This document shows positions 15,006-22,456 of a DNA stretch of 27,700 nt, in pieces. A program made the position numbers and the translations under genes. The notes under the pieces are model-generated. The model was not told the origin of the DNA, did no database searches, and worked only from the letters and a program-made list of their open reading frames with translations. Source of the stretch: DASXTS01 sp036505275. Its GTDB lineage: Bacteria > Actinomycetota > Actinomycetes > Mycobacteriales > Pseudonocardiaceae. Within the stretch, counting starts at the first letter, position 1. Every line of letters starts with the position of its first letter. The stretch covers positions 1 to 27,700 of the forward strand of contig DASXTS010000241.1 in assembly GCA_036505275.1 (NCBI GenBank), in the 5' to 3' direction.

Positions 15006-15320
15006 GCTTCGCCCTTCCGTCAGCACCTGCCGCCGTCGGTCAACCCCCACTCAGGTGCACAGGGTAGTTGAACCAACACGGACCTACGACCCTGGCTAAA
15101 CACGAGCGTGCCGGTAATGCCATTTTCGCCGCAGAGAGTGCTCGGAGTGGCAAGTCTGACTCCACCGTGTCTACCCAGGTTAGCGAACCGCTACGTCATT
15201 GGGTGCAGTCGGTGAGACTGTTGCTCAGACTGGCCAGAACGAGCCGCATTCCGATACAATTAATACCAGTTGTTCGCAGCTCAACCATTTGACCGCTGGT
15301 CATTCATCCAAGGAGTCACG
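15006..15320. promoter_or_regulatory. Divergent promoter region between MFS exporter and repeat-peptide genes
   Basis: This 315-bp stretch is less GC-rich than its surroundings. On the plus strand TACAAT at 15255-15260 (in GATACAAT) is a good -10 element; its -35 is not convincing. TGACCGCTGGTCA (15290-15302) is a 13-bp inverted repeat just before the peptide gene's ribosome binding site, a possible operator or a small mRNA hairpin. I see no clear promoter for the exporter gene. Confidence 0.45.
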
Positions 15321-15503
15321 ATGCGTAATCCAACATTGGGTGTCGACGTCCCCGCGCGTCGTGGGTTCTCGCGCCCCGCGGGTGCCTCGCGCGGCTGGGA
15401 GATCGGCTACGCCGCCACCTCGCGCGGCTGGGAGATCGGGTATGCCGCCACGGCTCGTGGCTGGGAGATCGGCTTCGCGGCGGCAGAGACAGCTCAGGCC
15501 TGA
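15321..15503 (+). CDS. Small peptide with three RGWEIG repeats; candidate multi-core RiPP precursor or peptide signal
   Basis: A 60-residue protein that I cannot assign to a family. ATG at 15321 has a textbook AAGGAG at a 5-base spacing. Residues 1-22 form a basic leader-like part (MRNPTLGVDVPARRG, then FSRPAGA). Residues 23-55 are three head-to-tail 11-residue units: SRGWEIGYAAT, the same again, and ARGWEIGFAAA. The tail is ETAQA. There are no cysteines. Units 1 and 2 differ at three bases, all silent, and unit 3 keeps RGWEIG with a changed Arg codon and a Tyr-to-Phe swap. The peptide sequence, not the DNA, therefore looks conserved. A hairpin follows the stop directly. Neighbours are a divergent MFS exporter and a downstream membrane GGDEF-EAL protein. 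No radical-SAM, P450, YcaO, LanM or ATP-grasp gene is visible in the window. Confidence 0.8.
   Translation: MRNPTLGVDVPARRGFSRPAGASRGWEIGYAATSRGWEIGYAATARGWEIGFAAAETAQA
15387..15485 (+). repeat. 33-bp tandem coding repeat, three units
   Basis: Units at 15387-15419, 15420-15452 and 15453-15485, in frame, encode the three [SA]RGWEIG[YF]AA[TA] segments. Units 1 and 2 are identical at 30 of 33 bases; unit 3 is more diverged, mostly at third codon positions. This suggests an older duplication plus a recent one, both held by selection on the protein. Confidence 0.95.
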
Positions 15504-15509
15504 TCAGAA

Positions 15510-15524
15510 GCCGCCTCCGGCGGC
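15510..15524 (+). terminator. Hairpin after the repeat-peptide gene
   Basis: GCCGCC-TCC-GGCGGC, a perfect 6-bp stem with a triloop, begins 6 bases after the peptide stop and is followed by GATCTTGATG. Two further palindromes lie downstream: GCGCTAGCGC (15534-15543) and CCAGG/CCTGG (15546-15559). Together they would partly separate the peptide transcript from the GGDEF-EAL gene. Confidence 0.55.
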
Positions 15525-15619
15525 GATCTTGATGCGCTAGCGCCACCAGGCAGGCCTGGGTCACCATGTGGTTGCCAGGCCGCATCCCGCGCCGGCCGAG
15601 TGTTCGGAGGATCCCAGCA

Positions 15620-18187
15620 GTGGACGCTCGTCCGACCAGCGCGTGGCGGCGGCGGTTACTGCCGTTCGGGCCCTACTTCACCCTGTTCGCCCTCGCCGTC
15701 GGGAGCCTTGCGGCGGCGGCCGCCATCGCGTCGGCTCACACCTGGTCGCCCCGGCCGAACGATCTGGTCGGTCTGATCCTGCTGGCCGCGGCGTTCACGG
15801 TGGCCAGGCTCATCGCCATAGAGGTGGACACCAGGCGGGGCACCTTGCGGATCACCGTCCCGGAAATGCCGCTGGTCGTCGGCCTACTGCTCATCCCGGG
15901 GCCGGTGGTCGTCGCGGCGTACCTGCTGGTCATGCTGGTCGCCAGGTTGCTGAGGCGGGACAACTGGACCAAGTTCGTGATCAACCTGGCCGGCGCAACC
16001 CTGCTCGTGGTGATGACCGACCTGACGGCCGGCTTCCTCGACCGGCACGGGATGGTCGACGCGCCGGACTGGGCCGTGCTGCTGGTCGGTTTCCTGGTCG
16101 GTCAGGGCGTCTACTCCGCGGTCGGTCTGGTCGCCATTCAGCTGCTGGCGAGGCCCAACTTCGCGGCGGCGGCCAGGCCGATGGCGCACTCCTACGTCGC
16201 GGGGGTGCTCAGCGCGATCGTCGGGCTGGTCGGCGCGCTCGTGGTGGTCCACGTCGACTGGGGCTGGGTGCTGGCCGGGCTGCTGGCACTCGCCATGCTT
16301 GCCCTCTTCCGCACCTACTACGGCGTGGTCCGCGAGCAGCGCGACCTCGGCCTGCTGAGCCGGATCAGTCTGGTGGTCGCCGGCACCGGCCGGTACGAGC
16401 CGGAGGCCGACACCACGGATGCCGCGCCGGACGTATGGTTGCCGGCCGCCGAGCTGATCCGCGAGCAGCTCAATGCAACCAGGGTGGTGCTACACCGCGA
16501 GGCGTTTCCGGATCAGGGGTTGCGCACTGTGGTCGCTGGACAGCCGTTGCCGGCCACGGCGTCGCACGACGACCTGTCGATCCTCCATTCCGAAGTGCTG
16601 GCCGGCGATCCGACCGGCGGGGTTCAGCACGTCAACATCGAGCACGCGCCGTCGTCGGCGCGGCGCGAGCTGGAGAACCGGGGCGCCCGCGAAGCGCTGG
16701 TAGTTCCGCTGCGGGGGGCGCACCAGCTGCTCGGCATCCTCGAGGTGCACGACCTGCAGAACCGGCTGCGCGGCTTCTCCGCGGCCGACGTGCGGCTGGT
16801 CGGCACCCTGGCCAGTCACCTCGCCACCGCGATGGACAACCGCCGGCTGCTGGCCAGGCTCCGGCACGACGCTTACCACGACCTCCTCACCGGCCTGCGC
16901 AACCGGCTCGGCTTCTTGGAGGCGGCCGCGGAGCTGCTGGCCAACGACCGGGCCGCCGCCGTGGTCGTGCTCGACCTCGACGTGCTGAACAGCGTGAACG
17001 ACGCTCTCGGGCACGTCTGGGGCGACCGCATCGTGCTGGCCGCCGGCCACCGGCTGCGCGAGGCCCTCGGCGACGGCGTGCTGGCCGCCAGGCTCGAGGC
17101 CGACACCTTCGCCGTGCTGCTGCCGGACGTCGACGTCGACCAGGCAACCGAGACCGCCGAGCTGCTGCGCGCCGCGCTGAGCGAGCACTACCCGGTGGAG
17201 AAGCTGGCCGTCGAGTGCACCGCGCTGGCCGGCATCGCGATGACCACGGTCGAGCCGACCAACGAGGTCGACGTGCTATTGCAGCGGGCCGACGTGGCGC
17301 TGCACGCCGCGCGATCCGGCGACGCCAAGGTCCGCACCTACCTGCCGAGCATGGGCCAGATCTTCCTGCGCCGCTTCCAGCTCGTGACGCAGTTCCGGGG
17401 CGCGCTGGACAGCGGCCAGATCGAGCTGCACTACCAGCCGAAGGTGGCGCTGGCGAACAAACAGGTGATCGGCGTGGAGGCGCTGGTGCGGTGGAACCAC
17501 CCCGAGTTCGGTGCGCTGGACCCGGAGGAGTGGGTGTCGGCCGTGGAGACCACCGGCCTGGTCGATGCGCTGACCGACTTCGTGATGGACCGTGCGCTGC
17601 TGCGCTGCCGGCGCTGGCTGGACCAGGGGATGCGGCTCAGCGTCGCGGTGAACCTCTCGGTGCGCAACCTGGACGACGGCGAGTTCCCGCAGCGCGTGAC
17701 GCAGGCGCTGGCGGCGCACCAGATACCGCCGCACCTGCTGACGTTCGAGCTCACCGAGTCCGCGGTCATGCGGGACCCGGAGCGGGCGCTGCCGGTGCTG
17801 CGCCAGCTACACGAGGCGGGCGTCGGCTTGGCGGTCGACGACTTCGGCACCGGCTACTCCTCGCTGTCCTACCTGCGCCGGCTGCCGGTGGACGAGGTGA
17901 AGATCGACAAGAGCTTCGTCCTCGGCATGGGCAGCGACCTGTCCGACCTGGCCGTGGTGCGCGCCATCGTCGATCTCGGGCACTCGCTGAGCCTGTCCGT
18001 CGTGGCCGAGGGCGTCGAGGAGGAGGCCGTTCGTCATCAGCTCACAGAGATGGGCTGCGACGTCGCGCAGGGATACCTCTTCTCCCGGCCGCTCGGGGAA
18101 CGCCGCTTCGAGGCGTGGCTGCTGGCCAGGACGGTGCTGATGCCTGGCATGCACCCCGAGGAGACCGTACCGATCCTGGTCCGCTGA
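15620..18187 (+). CDS. Membrane-bound GAF-GGDEF-EAL protein, probable cyclic di-GMP phosphodiesterase
   Basis: An 855-residue signalling protein. Residues about 14-245 hold seven or eight hydrophobic segments, then a GAF-like domain (about 260-415, with EALVVPLRGAHQLLGILEVH). A GGDEF domain (about 420-590) and an EAL domain (about 595-840) follow. The GGDEF signature is degenerate, reading EADTF (17096-17110) where GG(D/E)EF is expected, so cyclase activity is unlikely. The EAL domain is intact: EALVRWNHPEFG, VNLSVRNL, ELTESAVM, VDDFGTGYSSLSYLRRL, VKIDKSFV, VVAEGVEEE and QGYLFSRPL carry the metal-binding and catalytic residues. The likely net function is cyclic di-GMP hydrolysis under control of a membrane or GAF ligand. 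GTG at 15620 is chosen for GGAGG at a 9-base spacing; ATG 15566 is in frame but lies among hairpins. Confidence 0.9.
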   Translation: MDARPTSAWRRRLLPFGPYFTLFALAVGSLAAAAAIASAHTWSPRPNDLVGLILLAAAFTVARLIAIEVDTRRGTLRITVPEMPLVVGLLLIPGPVVVAAYLLVMLVARLLRRDNWTKFVINLAGATLLVVMTDLTAGFLDRHGMVDAPDWAVLLVGFLVGQGVYSAVGLVAIQLLARPNFAAAARPMAHSYVAGVLSAIVGLVGALVVVHVDWGWVLAGLLALAMLALFRTYYGVVREQRDLGLLSRISLVVAGTGRYEPEADTTDAAPDVWLPAAELIREQLNATRVVLHREAFPDQGLRTVVAGQPLPATASHDDLSILHSEVLAGDPTGGVQHVNIEHAPSSARRELENRGAREALVVPLRGAHQLLGILEVHDLQNRLRGFSAADVRLVGTLASHLATAMDNRRLLARLRHDAYHDLLTGLRNRLGFLEAAAELLANDRAAAVVVLDLDVLNSVNDALGHVWGDRIVLAAGHRLREALGDGVLAARLEADTFAVLLPDVDVDQATETAELLRAALSEHYPVEKLAVECTALAGIAMTTVEPTNEVDVLLQRADVALHAARSGDAKVRTYLPSMGQIFLRRFQLVTQFRGALDSGQIELHYQPKVALANKQVIGVEALVRWNHPEFGALDPEEWVSAVETTGLVDALTDFVMDRALLRCRRWLDQGMRLSVAVNLSVRNLDDGEFPQRVTQALAAHQIPPHLLTFELTESAVMRDPERALPVLRQLHEAGVGLAVDDFGTGYSSLSYLRRLPVDEVKIDKSFVLGMGSDLSDLAVVRAIVDLGHSLSLSVVAEGVEEEAVRHQLTEMGCDVAQGYLFSRPLGERRFEAWLLARTVLMPGMHPEETVPILVR

Positions 18188-18270
18188 CCTGCCGGTTTCT
18201 CGGTCACCGGCGCGGTTGTGTACAGTCGGCAGCGCTCAGCAGCGCTCGGCAGCAGCGCTCCCTGGGCGAT

Positions 18271-18343
18271 GCCCCAATAGCTCAGACGGCAGAGCGTCTC
18301 CATGGTAAGGAGAAGGTCTACGGTTCGATTCCGTATTGGGGCT
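18271..18343 (+). tRNA. tRNA-Thr (GGT anticodon)
   Basis: A 73-nt cloverleaf: acceptor GCCCCAA/TTGGGGC, D arm with AGCTCAGACGGCAGAGC, anticodon loop with GGT in CCATGGTAAGG, and T arm CGGTTCGATTCCG. No CCA is encoded. A -10-like TACAGT lies at 18221-18226. It starts the conserved actinobacterial thrT-metT-rpmG order. Confidence 0.96.
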
Positions 18344-18371
18344 CTGGGGGCCGGGCGCAGGTCGGCCCCGC

Positions 18372-18444
18372 GGCGGTGTAGCTCAGGCGGTAGAGCAAGC
18401 GGCTCATAATCGCTGTGTCGCCGGTTCGAGTCCGGCCACCGCTA
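18372..18444 (+). tRNA. tRNA-Met (CAT anticodon, elongator type)
   Basis: A 73-nt cloverleaf: acceptor GGCGGTG/CACCGCT with a G-U first pair, D arm TAGCTCAGGCGGTAGAGC, anticodon loop CTCATAA, and T arm GCCGGTTCGAGTCCGGC. It lacks the initiator's three G-C pairs next to the anticodon loop. It lies 28 bp after tRNA-Thr and is presumably cotranscribed with it and rpmG. Confidence 0.94.
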
Positions 18445-18486
18445 CAACACCAAGGGCACCCACGAGACCACGAGGAAGGCACGCCA

Positions 18487-18651
18487 GTGGCCGCCACCGA
18501 CATCCGACCCAAGATCACGTTGGCGTGCGAGGAGTGCAAGCACCGCAACTACATCACCAAGAAGAACCGGCGCAACGACCCGGACCGCCTAGTGATCAAG
18601 AAGTACTGCCCGAACTGCAACAAGCACCGGCCGCACCGCGAGACCCGCTAG
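18487..18651 (+). CDS. rpmG: 50S ribosomal protein L33
   Basis: A 54-residue ribosomal protein of the large subunit. It keeps both zinc-knuckle pairs, CEECKHRNYITKKN and YCPNCNKHRPHRETR, so it is the zinc-binding (C+) form. GTG at 18487 follows GAGGAAGG at a normal distance. It sits between tRNA-Met and hadA, as in mycobacteria (rpmG2). Confidence 0.97.
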   Translation: MAATDIRPKITLACEECKHRNYITKKNRRNDPDRLVIKKYCPNCNKHRPHRETR

Positions 18652-18669
18652 TTCCGGCGCGGCGCGCGC

Positions 18670-19116
18670 GTGGCCCTCGACCAGTCCTTCGTCGGCCGTT
18701 CCTACCCGCCGTCCCGGGTGTACGAGGTCGGCCGGGAGAAGATCCGCGAGTTCGCCGACGGGATCGGCGACCCCGACCCGATTTACCGGGACGCCGACGC
18801 GGCCCGCGCGGCCGGCCATCCGGACGTGATCGCGCCACCCACCTTCGCCATCGTGGTGAGCTGGCCGGCCCAGGGGGTGCTGCTGACCGACCCCGAGCTT
18901 GGCCTCGACTTCGGCAAGGTCGTGCACCGCGAGCAGTTCTTCCATCAGCACCGGCCGATCCGGGCCGGCGACCGGCTGGTGACCACCGTGCACGTCGACG
19001 ACATCCGCACCGCCGCCGGCAGCGACCTGCTCACCACCCGATCGGAGATCAGCACCGAGGACGGCGAGCCGGTGCTCACCGCCCGCGCCGTCCTGGTGGC
19101 CAGGGGCACGGCGTGA
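18670..19116 (+). CDS. hadA: MaoC-like (3R)-hydroxyacyl-ACP dehydratase subunit HadA
   Basis: A 148-residue hotdog-fold protein, the non-catalytic partner of HadB in the FAS-II-type dehydratase. It contains VYEVGREKIREFADGIGDPD near residue 17 and HPDVIAPPTFAIVVSW near residue 49. HREQFFHQHRPIRAGDRL lies in the second half. The catalytic Asp/His pair of hydratase 2 is not in the usual form, as expected for HadA. GTG at 18670 is the start matching the family. Its stop overlaps the hadB start (GTGA), so the two are coupled. In mycobacteria the same position holds the dehydratase for mycolic acid synthesis; here hadC is absent, consistent with a lineage lacking mycolates. Confidence 0.9.
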   Translation: MALDQSFVGRSYPPSRVYEVGREKIREFADGIGDPDPIYRDADAARAAGHPDVIAPPTFAIVVSWPAQGVLLTDPELGLDFGKVVHREQFFHQHRPIRAGDRLVTTVHVDDIRTAAGSDLLTTRSEISTEDGEPVLTARAVLVARGTA

Positions 19117-19538
19117 GCCTGCGGCGATACGCGCAGGTTGCGGTGGGCGAGGAGCTGCCGCCGCTGTCCGTCACCGTCAGTCGGGCCGACCTGGTCCGTT
19201 ACGCCGGCGCGTCCGGCGACCTCAACCCGATCCACTGGAACGAGCGCTTCGCCCGCGAGGTCAGCCTGCCCGACGTCATCGCGCACGGCATGCTGACCAT
19301 GGCGCTGGCCGGGCGGCTGGTGACCTCGTGGGCCGGCGATCCCGGCGCCGTCGTCGACTACGGCGTGCGCTTCACCCACCCTGTTGTCGTGCCAGACGAC
19401 GACAAGGGCGCGCTCGTCGAGATCACCGGCAAGGTCAAGGACAAGCTGAGCGGCAACGCCGTCGTGGTTGCCATCACCGCCCGCTCCGGCGGCCACAACG
19501 TGCTCGGCAAGGCCATCGCCACCGTCCGCCTCGGCTGA
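19113..19538 (+). CDS. hadB: MaoC-like (3R)-hydroxyacyl-ACP dehydratase catalytic subunit HadB
   Basis: A 141-residue hotdog-fold protein carrying the hydratase-2 motif YAGASGDLNPIHWNERFARE, with Asp and His catalytic residues near 37-42. LPDVIAHGMLTMALAGRLV and VRFTHPVVVPDD follow. It dehydrates (3R)-hydroxyacyl-ACP together with HadA. GTG at 19113 overlaps the hadA stop by 4 bp. The stop codon lies in the first unit of a 9-bp tandem repeat that fills the gap to the convergent aminotransferase gene. Confidence 0.92.
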   Translation: MSLRRYAQVAVGEELPPLSVTVSRADLVRYAGASGDLNPIHWNERFAREVSLPDVIAHGMLTMALAGRLVTSWAGDPGAVVDYGVRFTHPVVVPDDDKGALVEITGKVKDKLSGNAVVVAITARSGGHNVLGKAIATVRLG

Positions 19539-19610
19539 CTCGGCTGACTCGGCCGGCTCGGCCGGCTCGGCTGACTCGGCCGGCTCGGCCGGCTCGGCTG
19601 GCTCGGCTGA
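19531..19610. repeat. 9-bp tandem repeat, nearly nine units, spanning the hadB stop
   Basis: Units alternate between TCGGCTGAC and TCGGCCGGC (one TCGGCTGGC). The first unit supplies the hadB TGA (19536-19538). In-frame TGAs recur at 19545 and 19572. GCCGGC palindromes give many alternative hairpins, so the array may also act as a terminator between the convergent hadB and aminotransferase genes. Confidence 0.92.
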
Positions 19611-19622
19611 GCGGGTCGATCA

Positions 19623-20897
19623 TCACCGCGCCTCGGACAGCAGGGCTCCTAGCCGGCGGACGCCGGTGACCAGGTCGTCGTCGCCGAGGGCGTAGGACAG
19701 GCGGAAGTAGCCGGGCGTGCCGAACGCCTCGCCGGGCACCACAGCGACCTCGGCGTGCTCCAGCACCAGCGCGGCGAGCTCCATGCTGGACGGCGGCCGC
19801 ACGCCGCGAAGCTCCCTGCCGAGCAACGCCTTGACCGAGGGGTACGCGTAGAACGCCCCCTGCGGCACCGGGCAATGTACGCCGGGAATGTCGGACAGCA
19901 TGCCGACGATCGTGCGCCGCCGACGGTCGAAGGCGGCGCGCATCTCGACCACCGCGTCCAACGGCCCGGTGACCGCGGCCAGCGCGGCCCGCTGGGCGAC
20001 GTTGCACACGTTGGAGCACAGGTGCGACTGCAGGTTGGCCGCCGCGTTGATCACATCCTGGGGGCCGATCATCCAGCCGACCCGCCAGCCGGTCATGGCA
20101 TAGGTCTTGGCCACGCCGTTGACCACGACGCACCGGTCGGCCAGCGACGGCACCACGGCCGGCATGGACACGTGCCGCGCACCGTCGTACACCAGATGCT
20201 CGTAGATCTCATCGGTGACCACCCACAGGCCGTGCTCGAGCGCCCACTCGCCGATCGCCGCCACCTGCTCCGGCGGGTACACCGCGCCGGTCGGGTTGGA
20301 CGGCGAGCAGAACAGCAGCGCCTTGGTGCGCGGCGTGCGGGCCGACTCGAGGGCGTCCAGGCTCACCAGGTAACCGGCCGACTCGTCGGCGGTCACCGGC
20401 ACCGTCACCCCGCCGGCCAGCGCAATCGCCTCCGGGTAGGTGGTCCAGTACGGCGCCGGCAGCAGCACCTCGTCGCCGGGGTCGAGCAGCGCCGCACAGG
20501 CCTGGTACACGGCCTGCTTGCCACCGTTGGTGATCAGCACCTGGCTCGGCGCCACCTCGAGGCCGGAGTCGCGGCGGGTCTTGGCGGCCACCGCGGCCCG
20601 CAGCTCCGGCAGGCCGGCGGCCGGGGTGTAACGGTGGTTGCGCTGGTCGGTGCAGGCCGCCACGGCGGCGTCGACGATCGGCTGCGGCGTGGGAAAGTCC
20701 GGCTCGCCGGCCCCGAACCCGATCACCGGGCGGCCGGCCGCGCGCAGCGCCTTGGCCTTGGCGTCGACGGCCAGGGTGGCCGATTCGGCGATCGCGGCAA
20801 TGCGGGCCGATATCCTCGGGTGGCTGGCCGTGTTCGATGCTGCGATCGAAGCTGCCGTGGGTGCGGTCATCTGCTGCGGCGCGGACATGCGATGCAT
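19623..20897 (-). CDS. Pyridoxal-phosphate aminotransferase, aspartate aminotransferase type
   Basis: A 424-residue class I aminotransferase (fold type I). GAGEPDFPTPQPIVDAA near residue 50 and HRYTPAAGLPELRAAVAAK are N-terminal signatures. PYWTTYPEAIALAGG, SPSNPTGAVYPPEQV and VVTDEIYEHLVYDG follow. The PLP lysine is in NGVAKTYAMTGWRVGW and the substrate-carboxylate arginine in FRLSYALGDDD. It transfers the amino group of aspartate (possibly also of prephenate) to a 2-oxoacid. ATG at 20897 follows GGTGAG at a short spacing; ATG 20888 is an alternative. It reads against the surrounding block, between hadB and tRNA-Trp, and so is not part of that transcript. Confidence 0.92.
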   Translation of the reverse strand: MHRMSAPQQMTAPTAASIAASNTASHPRISARIAAIAESATLAVDAKAKALRAAGRPVIGFGAGEPDFPTPQPIVDAAVAACTDQRNHRYTPAAGLPELRAAVAAKTRRDSGLEVAPSQVLITNGGKQAVYQACAALLDPGDEVLLPAPYWTTYPEAIALAGGVTVPVTADESAGYLVSLDALESARTPRTKALLFCSPSNPTGAVYPPEQVAAIGEWALEHGLWVVTDEIYEHLVYDGARHVSMPAVVPSLADRCVVVNGVAKTYAMTGWRVGWMIGPQDVINAAANLQSHLCSNVCNVAQRAALAAVTGPLDAVVEMRAAFDRRRRTIVGMLSDIPGVHCPVPQGAFYAYPSVKALLGRELRGVRPPSSMELAALVLEHAEVAVVPGEAFGTPGYFRLSYALGDDDLVTGVRRLGALLSEAR

Positions 20898-21050
20898 GGT
20901 CTCACCGCGTGCCACCCGATCGTGCCGGGGCCTACGGTTTCTGGCCGCCCACCGGATTGCCGTACACTCGCCGATCTGGGACGTCGTGCACCCTCGCGCG
21001 AGCGTGGCGGCGTATGGCGTCTGCACCGTGGCGCCGACCGGCGTCTGCGG

Positions 21051-21123
<73 letters not shown>

Positions 21124-21166
21124 CAGCACCGTGCCGCGGGCCGCGGGGCGGGACAAGGAGGACGTG

Positions 21167-21583
21167 GTGAGCGAGGACCGCACCGAGCAGGACGAGCAGG
21201 ACCAGGCGAACGGCGAGGAGACGTCGTCGCGCCCGGCCACTGCCGCTGCTCGGCGCGAGCGCCGGACCGCCGGCAGCCGGCCGGCCGGTCGGGCCGGGCG
21301 CGCCGCCGCCCGGGCCGGCGCCGAGTCAACGGCCCCGACGTCTCCCGACGTCAAGGGCAGGCCGACGCCGTCCGGCCGCCGCGAGGAGCGGGTGTCCCTG
21401 GTGGCCAGGATCGTCCGCTTCCTCCGGGAGGTGGTCGCCGAGCTGCGCAAGGTCATCTGGCCGACCCGGAAGGAGCTGGTGACCTACACGATCGTGGTGC
21501 TGGTCTTCGTGAGTTTCATGGTCGCGCTGGTCGCCATGCTCGACATCGCGTTCGCCAAGGGCGTGTTCTGGCTGTTCGGCTGA
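21167..21583 (+). CDS. secE: Preprotein translocase subunit SecE
   Basis: A 138-residue SecE, clamp of the SecY channel. The first ~75 residues are a disordered extension (acidic, then R-, A- and G-rich), common in actinobacteria. The SecE core follows: RIVRFLREVVAELRKVIWPT, RKELVTYT and a single transmembrane helix (VLVFVSFMVALVAMLDIAFA). GTG at 21167 has AAGGAGG at a 5-base spacing; GTG 21164 directly before it is too close. nusG follows after 67 bp. Confidence 0.95.
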   Translation: MSEDRTEQDEQDQANGEETSSRPATAAARRERRTAGSRPAGRAGRAAARAGAESTAPTSPDVKGRPTPSGRREERVSLVARIVRFLREVVAELRKVIWPTRKELVTYTIVVLVFVSFMVALVAMLDIAFAKGVFWLFG

Positions 21584-21650
21584 GCGGCCGACGGCTGCAG
21601 CCGACGGTGCAACCGGCGGAAGCAGCCGATGACAGGAAGTGGGAACTGCT

Positions 21651-22436
21651 GTGACCTCCGACAACGCCGCCGGTCAGGAGCTGACCAACGTGGCCGTCGA
21701 CGACTTGTACGAGCTCGACTCGGCCGACGAGCTGGCGGACGAGACCGTCGCCGAGGAGATCGCCGAGGAGATCGCCGAGGAGATCGCCGACGACCAGGCG
21801 GTGGCCACCGCGGTCGAGCCGGCCGACGACGATCCGGCTACGCAGATGCGCAGGGCGCTGCAGACCGCGCCCGGCCAGTGGTACGTCGTGCACTCCTACG
21901 CCGGCTACGAGAACAAGGTCAAGGTCAACCTCGAGACCCGCATCCAGAACCTGGACATGGAGGAGTACATCTACCAGGTCGAGGTGCCGACCGAGGAAGT
22001 CACCGAGATCAAGAACGGGCAGCGCAAGCAGGTTCAGCGCAAGGTGCTGCCCGGCTACATCCTGGTGCGGATGGACCTCAACGACGCCTCCTGGAGCGCG
22101 GTGCGCAACACCCCCGGCGTCACCGGTTTCGTCGGCGCCACCTCCAAGCCGTCCCCGCTGTCCATCGACGACGTGCTGAAGTTCCTGCTGCCCAAGCAGG
22201 AGGAGCGCAAGCCCGCCGCGGCCGGCAAGGCGGCCGCCGCCGCCGGAGCCAAGCCGACCGTCGAGGTGGACTTCGAGATCGGCGAGTCGGTCACCGTCAT
22301 GGACGGACCGTTCGCCACCCTGCCGGCAACCATCAGCGAGGTCAACGCCGACGGCCAGAAGCTGAAGGTGCTGGTTTCGATCTTCGGCCGGGAGACCCCG
22401 GTCGAGCTGTCGTTCAGCCAGGTTTCGAAAATCTAG
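21651..22436 (+). CDS. nusG: Transcription termination/antitermination factor NusG
   Basis: A 261-residue NusG. It has a long acidic N-terminal extension (about residues 1-70) typical of actinobacteria, in which AEEI is encoded by three tandem 12-bp units (21750-21785). The NGN domain follows (QWYVVHSYAGYENKVKVNLE, then RKVLPGYILVRMDLND). Next are an alanine- and lysine-rich linker and the KOW domain (GESVTVMDGPFATLPATISE). It contacts RNA polymerase and Rho or S10. GTG at 21651 is the conventional start. The gene that normally follows, rplK, is missing; rplA comes next after 86 bp. Confidence 0.95.
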   Translation: MTSDNAAGQELTNVAVDDLYELDSADELADETVAEEIAEEIAEEIADDQAVATAVEPADDDPATQMRRALQTAPGQWYVVHSYAGYENKVKVNLETRIQNLDMEEYIYQVEVPTEEVTEIKNGQRKQVQRKVLPGYILVRMDLNDASWSAVRNTPGVTGFVGATSKPSPLSIDDVLKFLLPKQEERKPAAAGKAAAAAGAKPTVEVDFEIGESVTVMDGPFATLPATISEVNADGQKLKVLVSIFGRETPVELSFSQVSKI

Positions 22437-22456
22437 GCTGGACTGCGTACCTCACC

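Noticed and set aside
11660..15081. Shared 13-mer TGAACCAACACGG at about 11660 and 15067
   Set aside because: A 13-base match between two places in 27 kb is expected by chance, and the flanks do not match.
15321..15503. Trp-codon attenuator leader peptide
   Set aside because: The three Trp codons are 33 bp apart, not clustered; the whole 11-residue unit is conserved, and the next gene is not a Trp biosynthetic gene.
15321..15503. Lanthipeptide, thiopeptide or lasso peptide precursor
   Set aside because: No cysteine or suitable leader motif, no LanB/LanM, YcaO or B/C cyclase genes nearby; only the general class of repeated-core peptide can be supported.
15566..15619. Start of the GGDEF-EAL protein at ATG 15566
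   Set aside because: It lies among hairpins after the peptide gene and lacks a good ribosome binding site; GTG 15620 has GGAGG at a 9-base spacing and leads directly to the membrane part.
15568..18381. Very long second frame (over 900 codons) overlapping the GGDEF-EAL gene
   Set aside because: Arginine-, alanine- and glycine-rich shadow of a high-GC gene; no family motifs, and it runs through tRNA-Thr.
18336..19112. hadB starting far upstream, within tRNA-Met and rpmG
   Set aside because: The frame is open by chance; HadB homology begins at GTG 19113, which overlaps the hadA stop.
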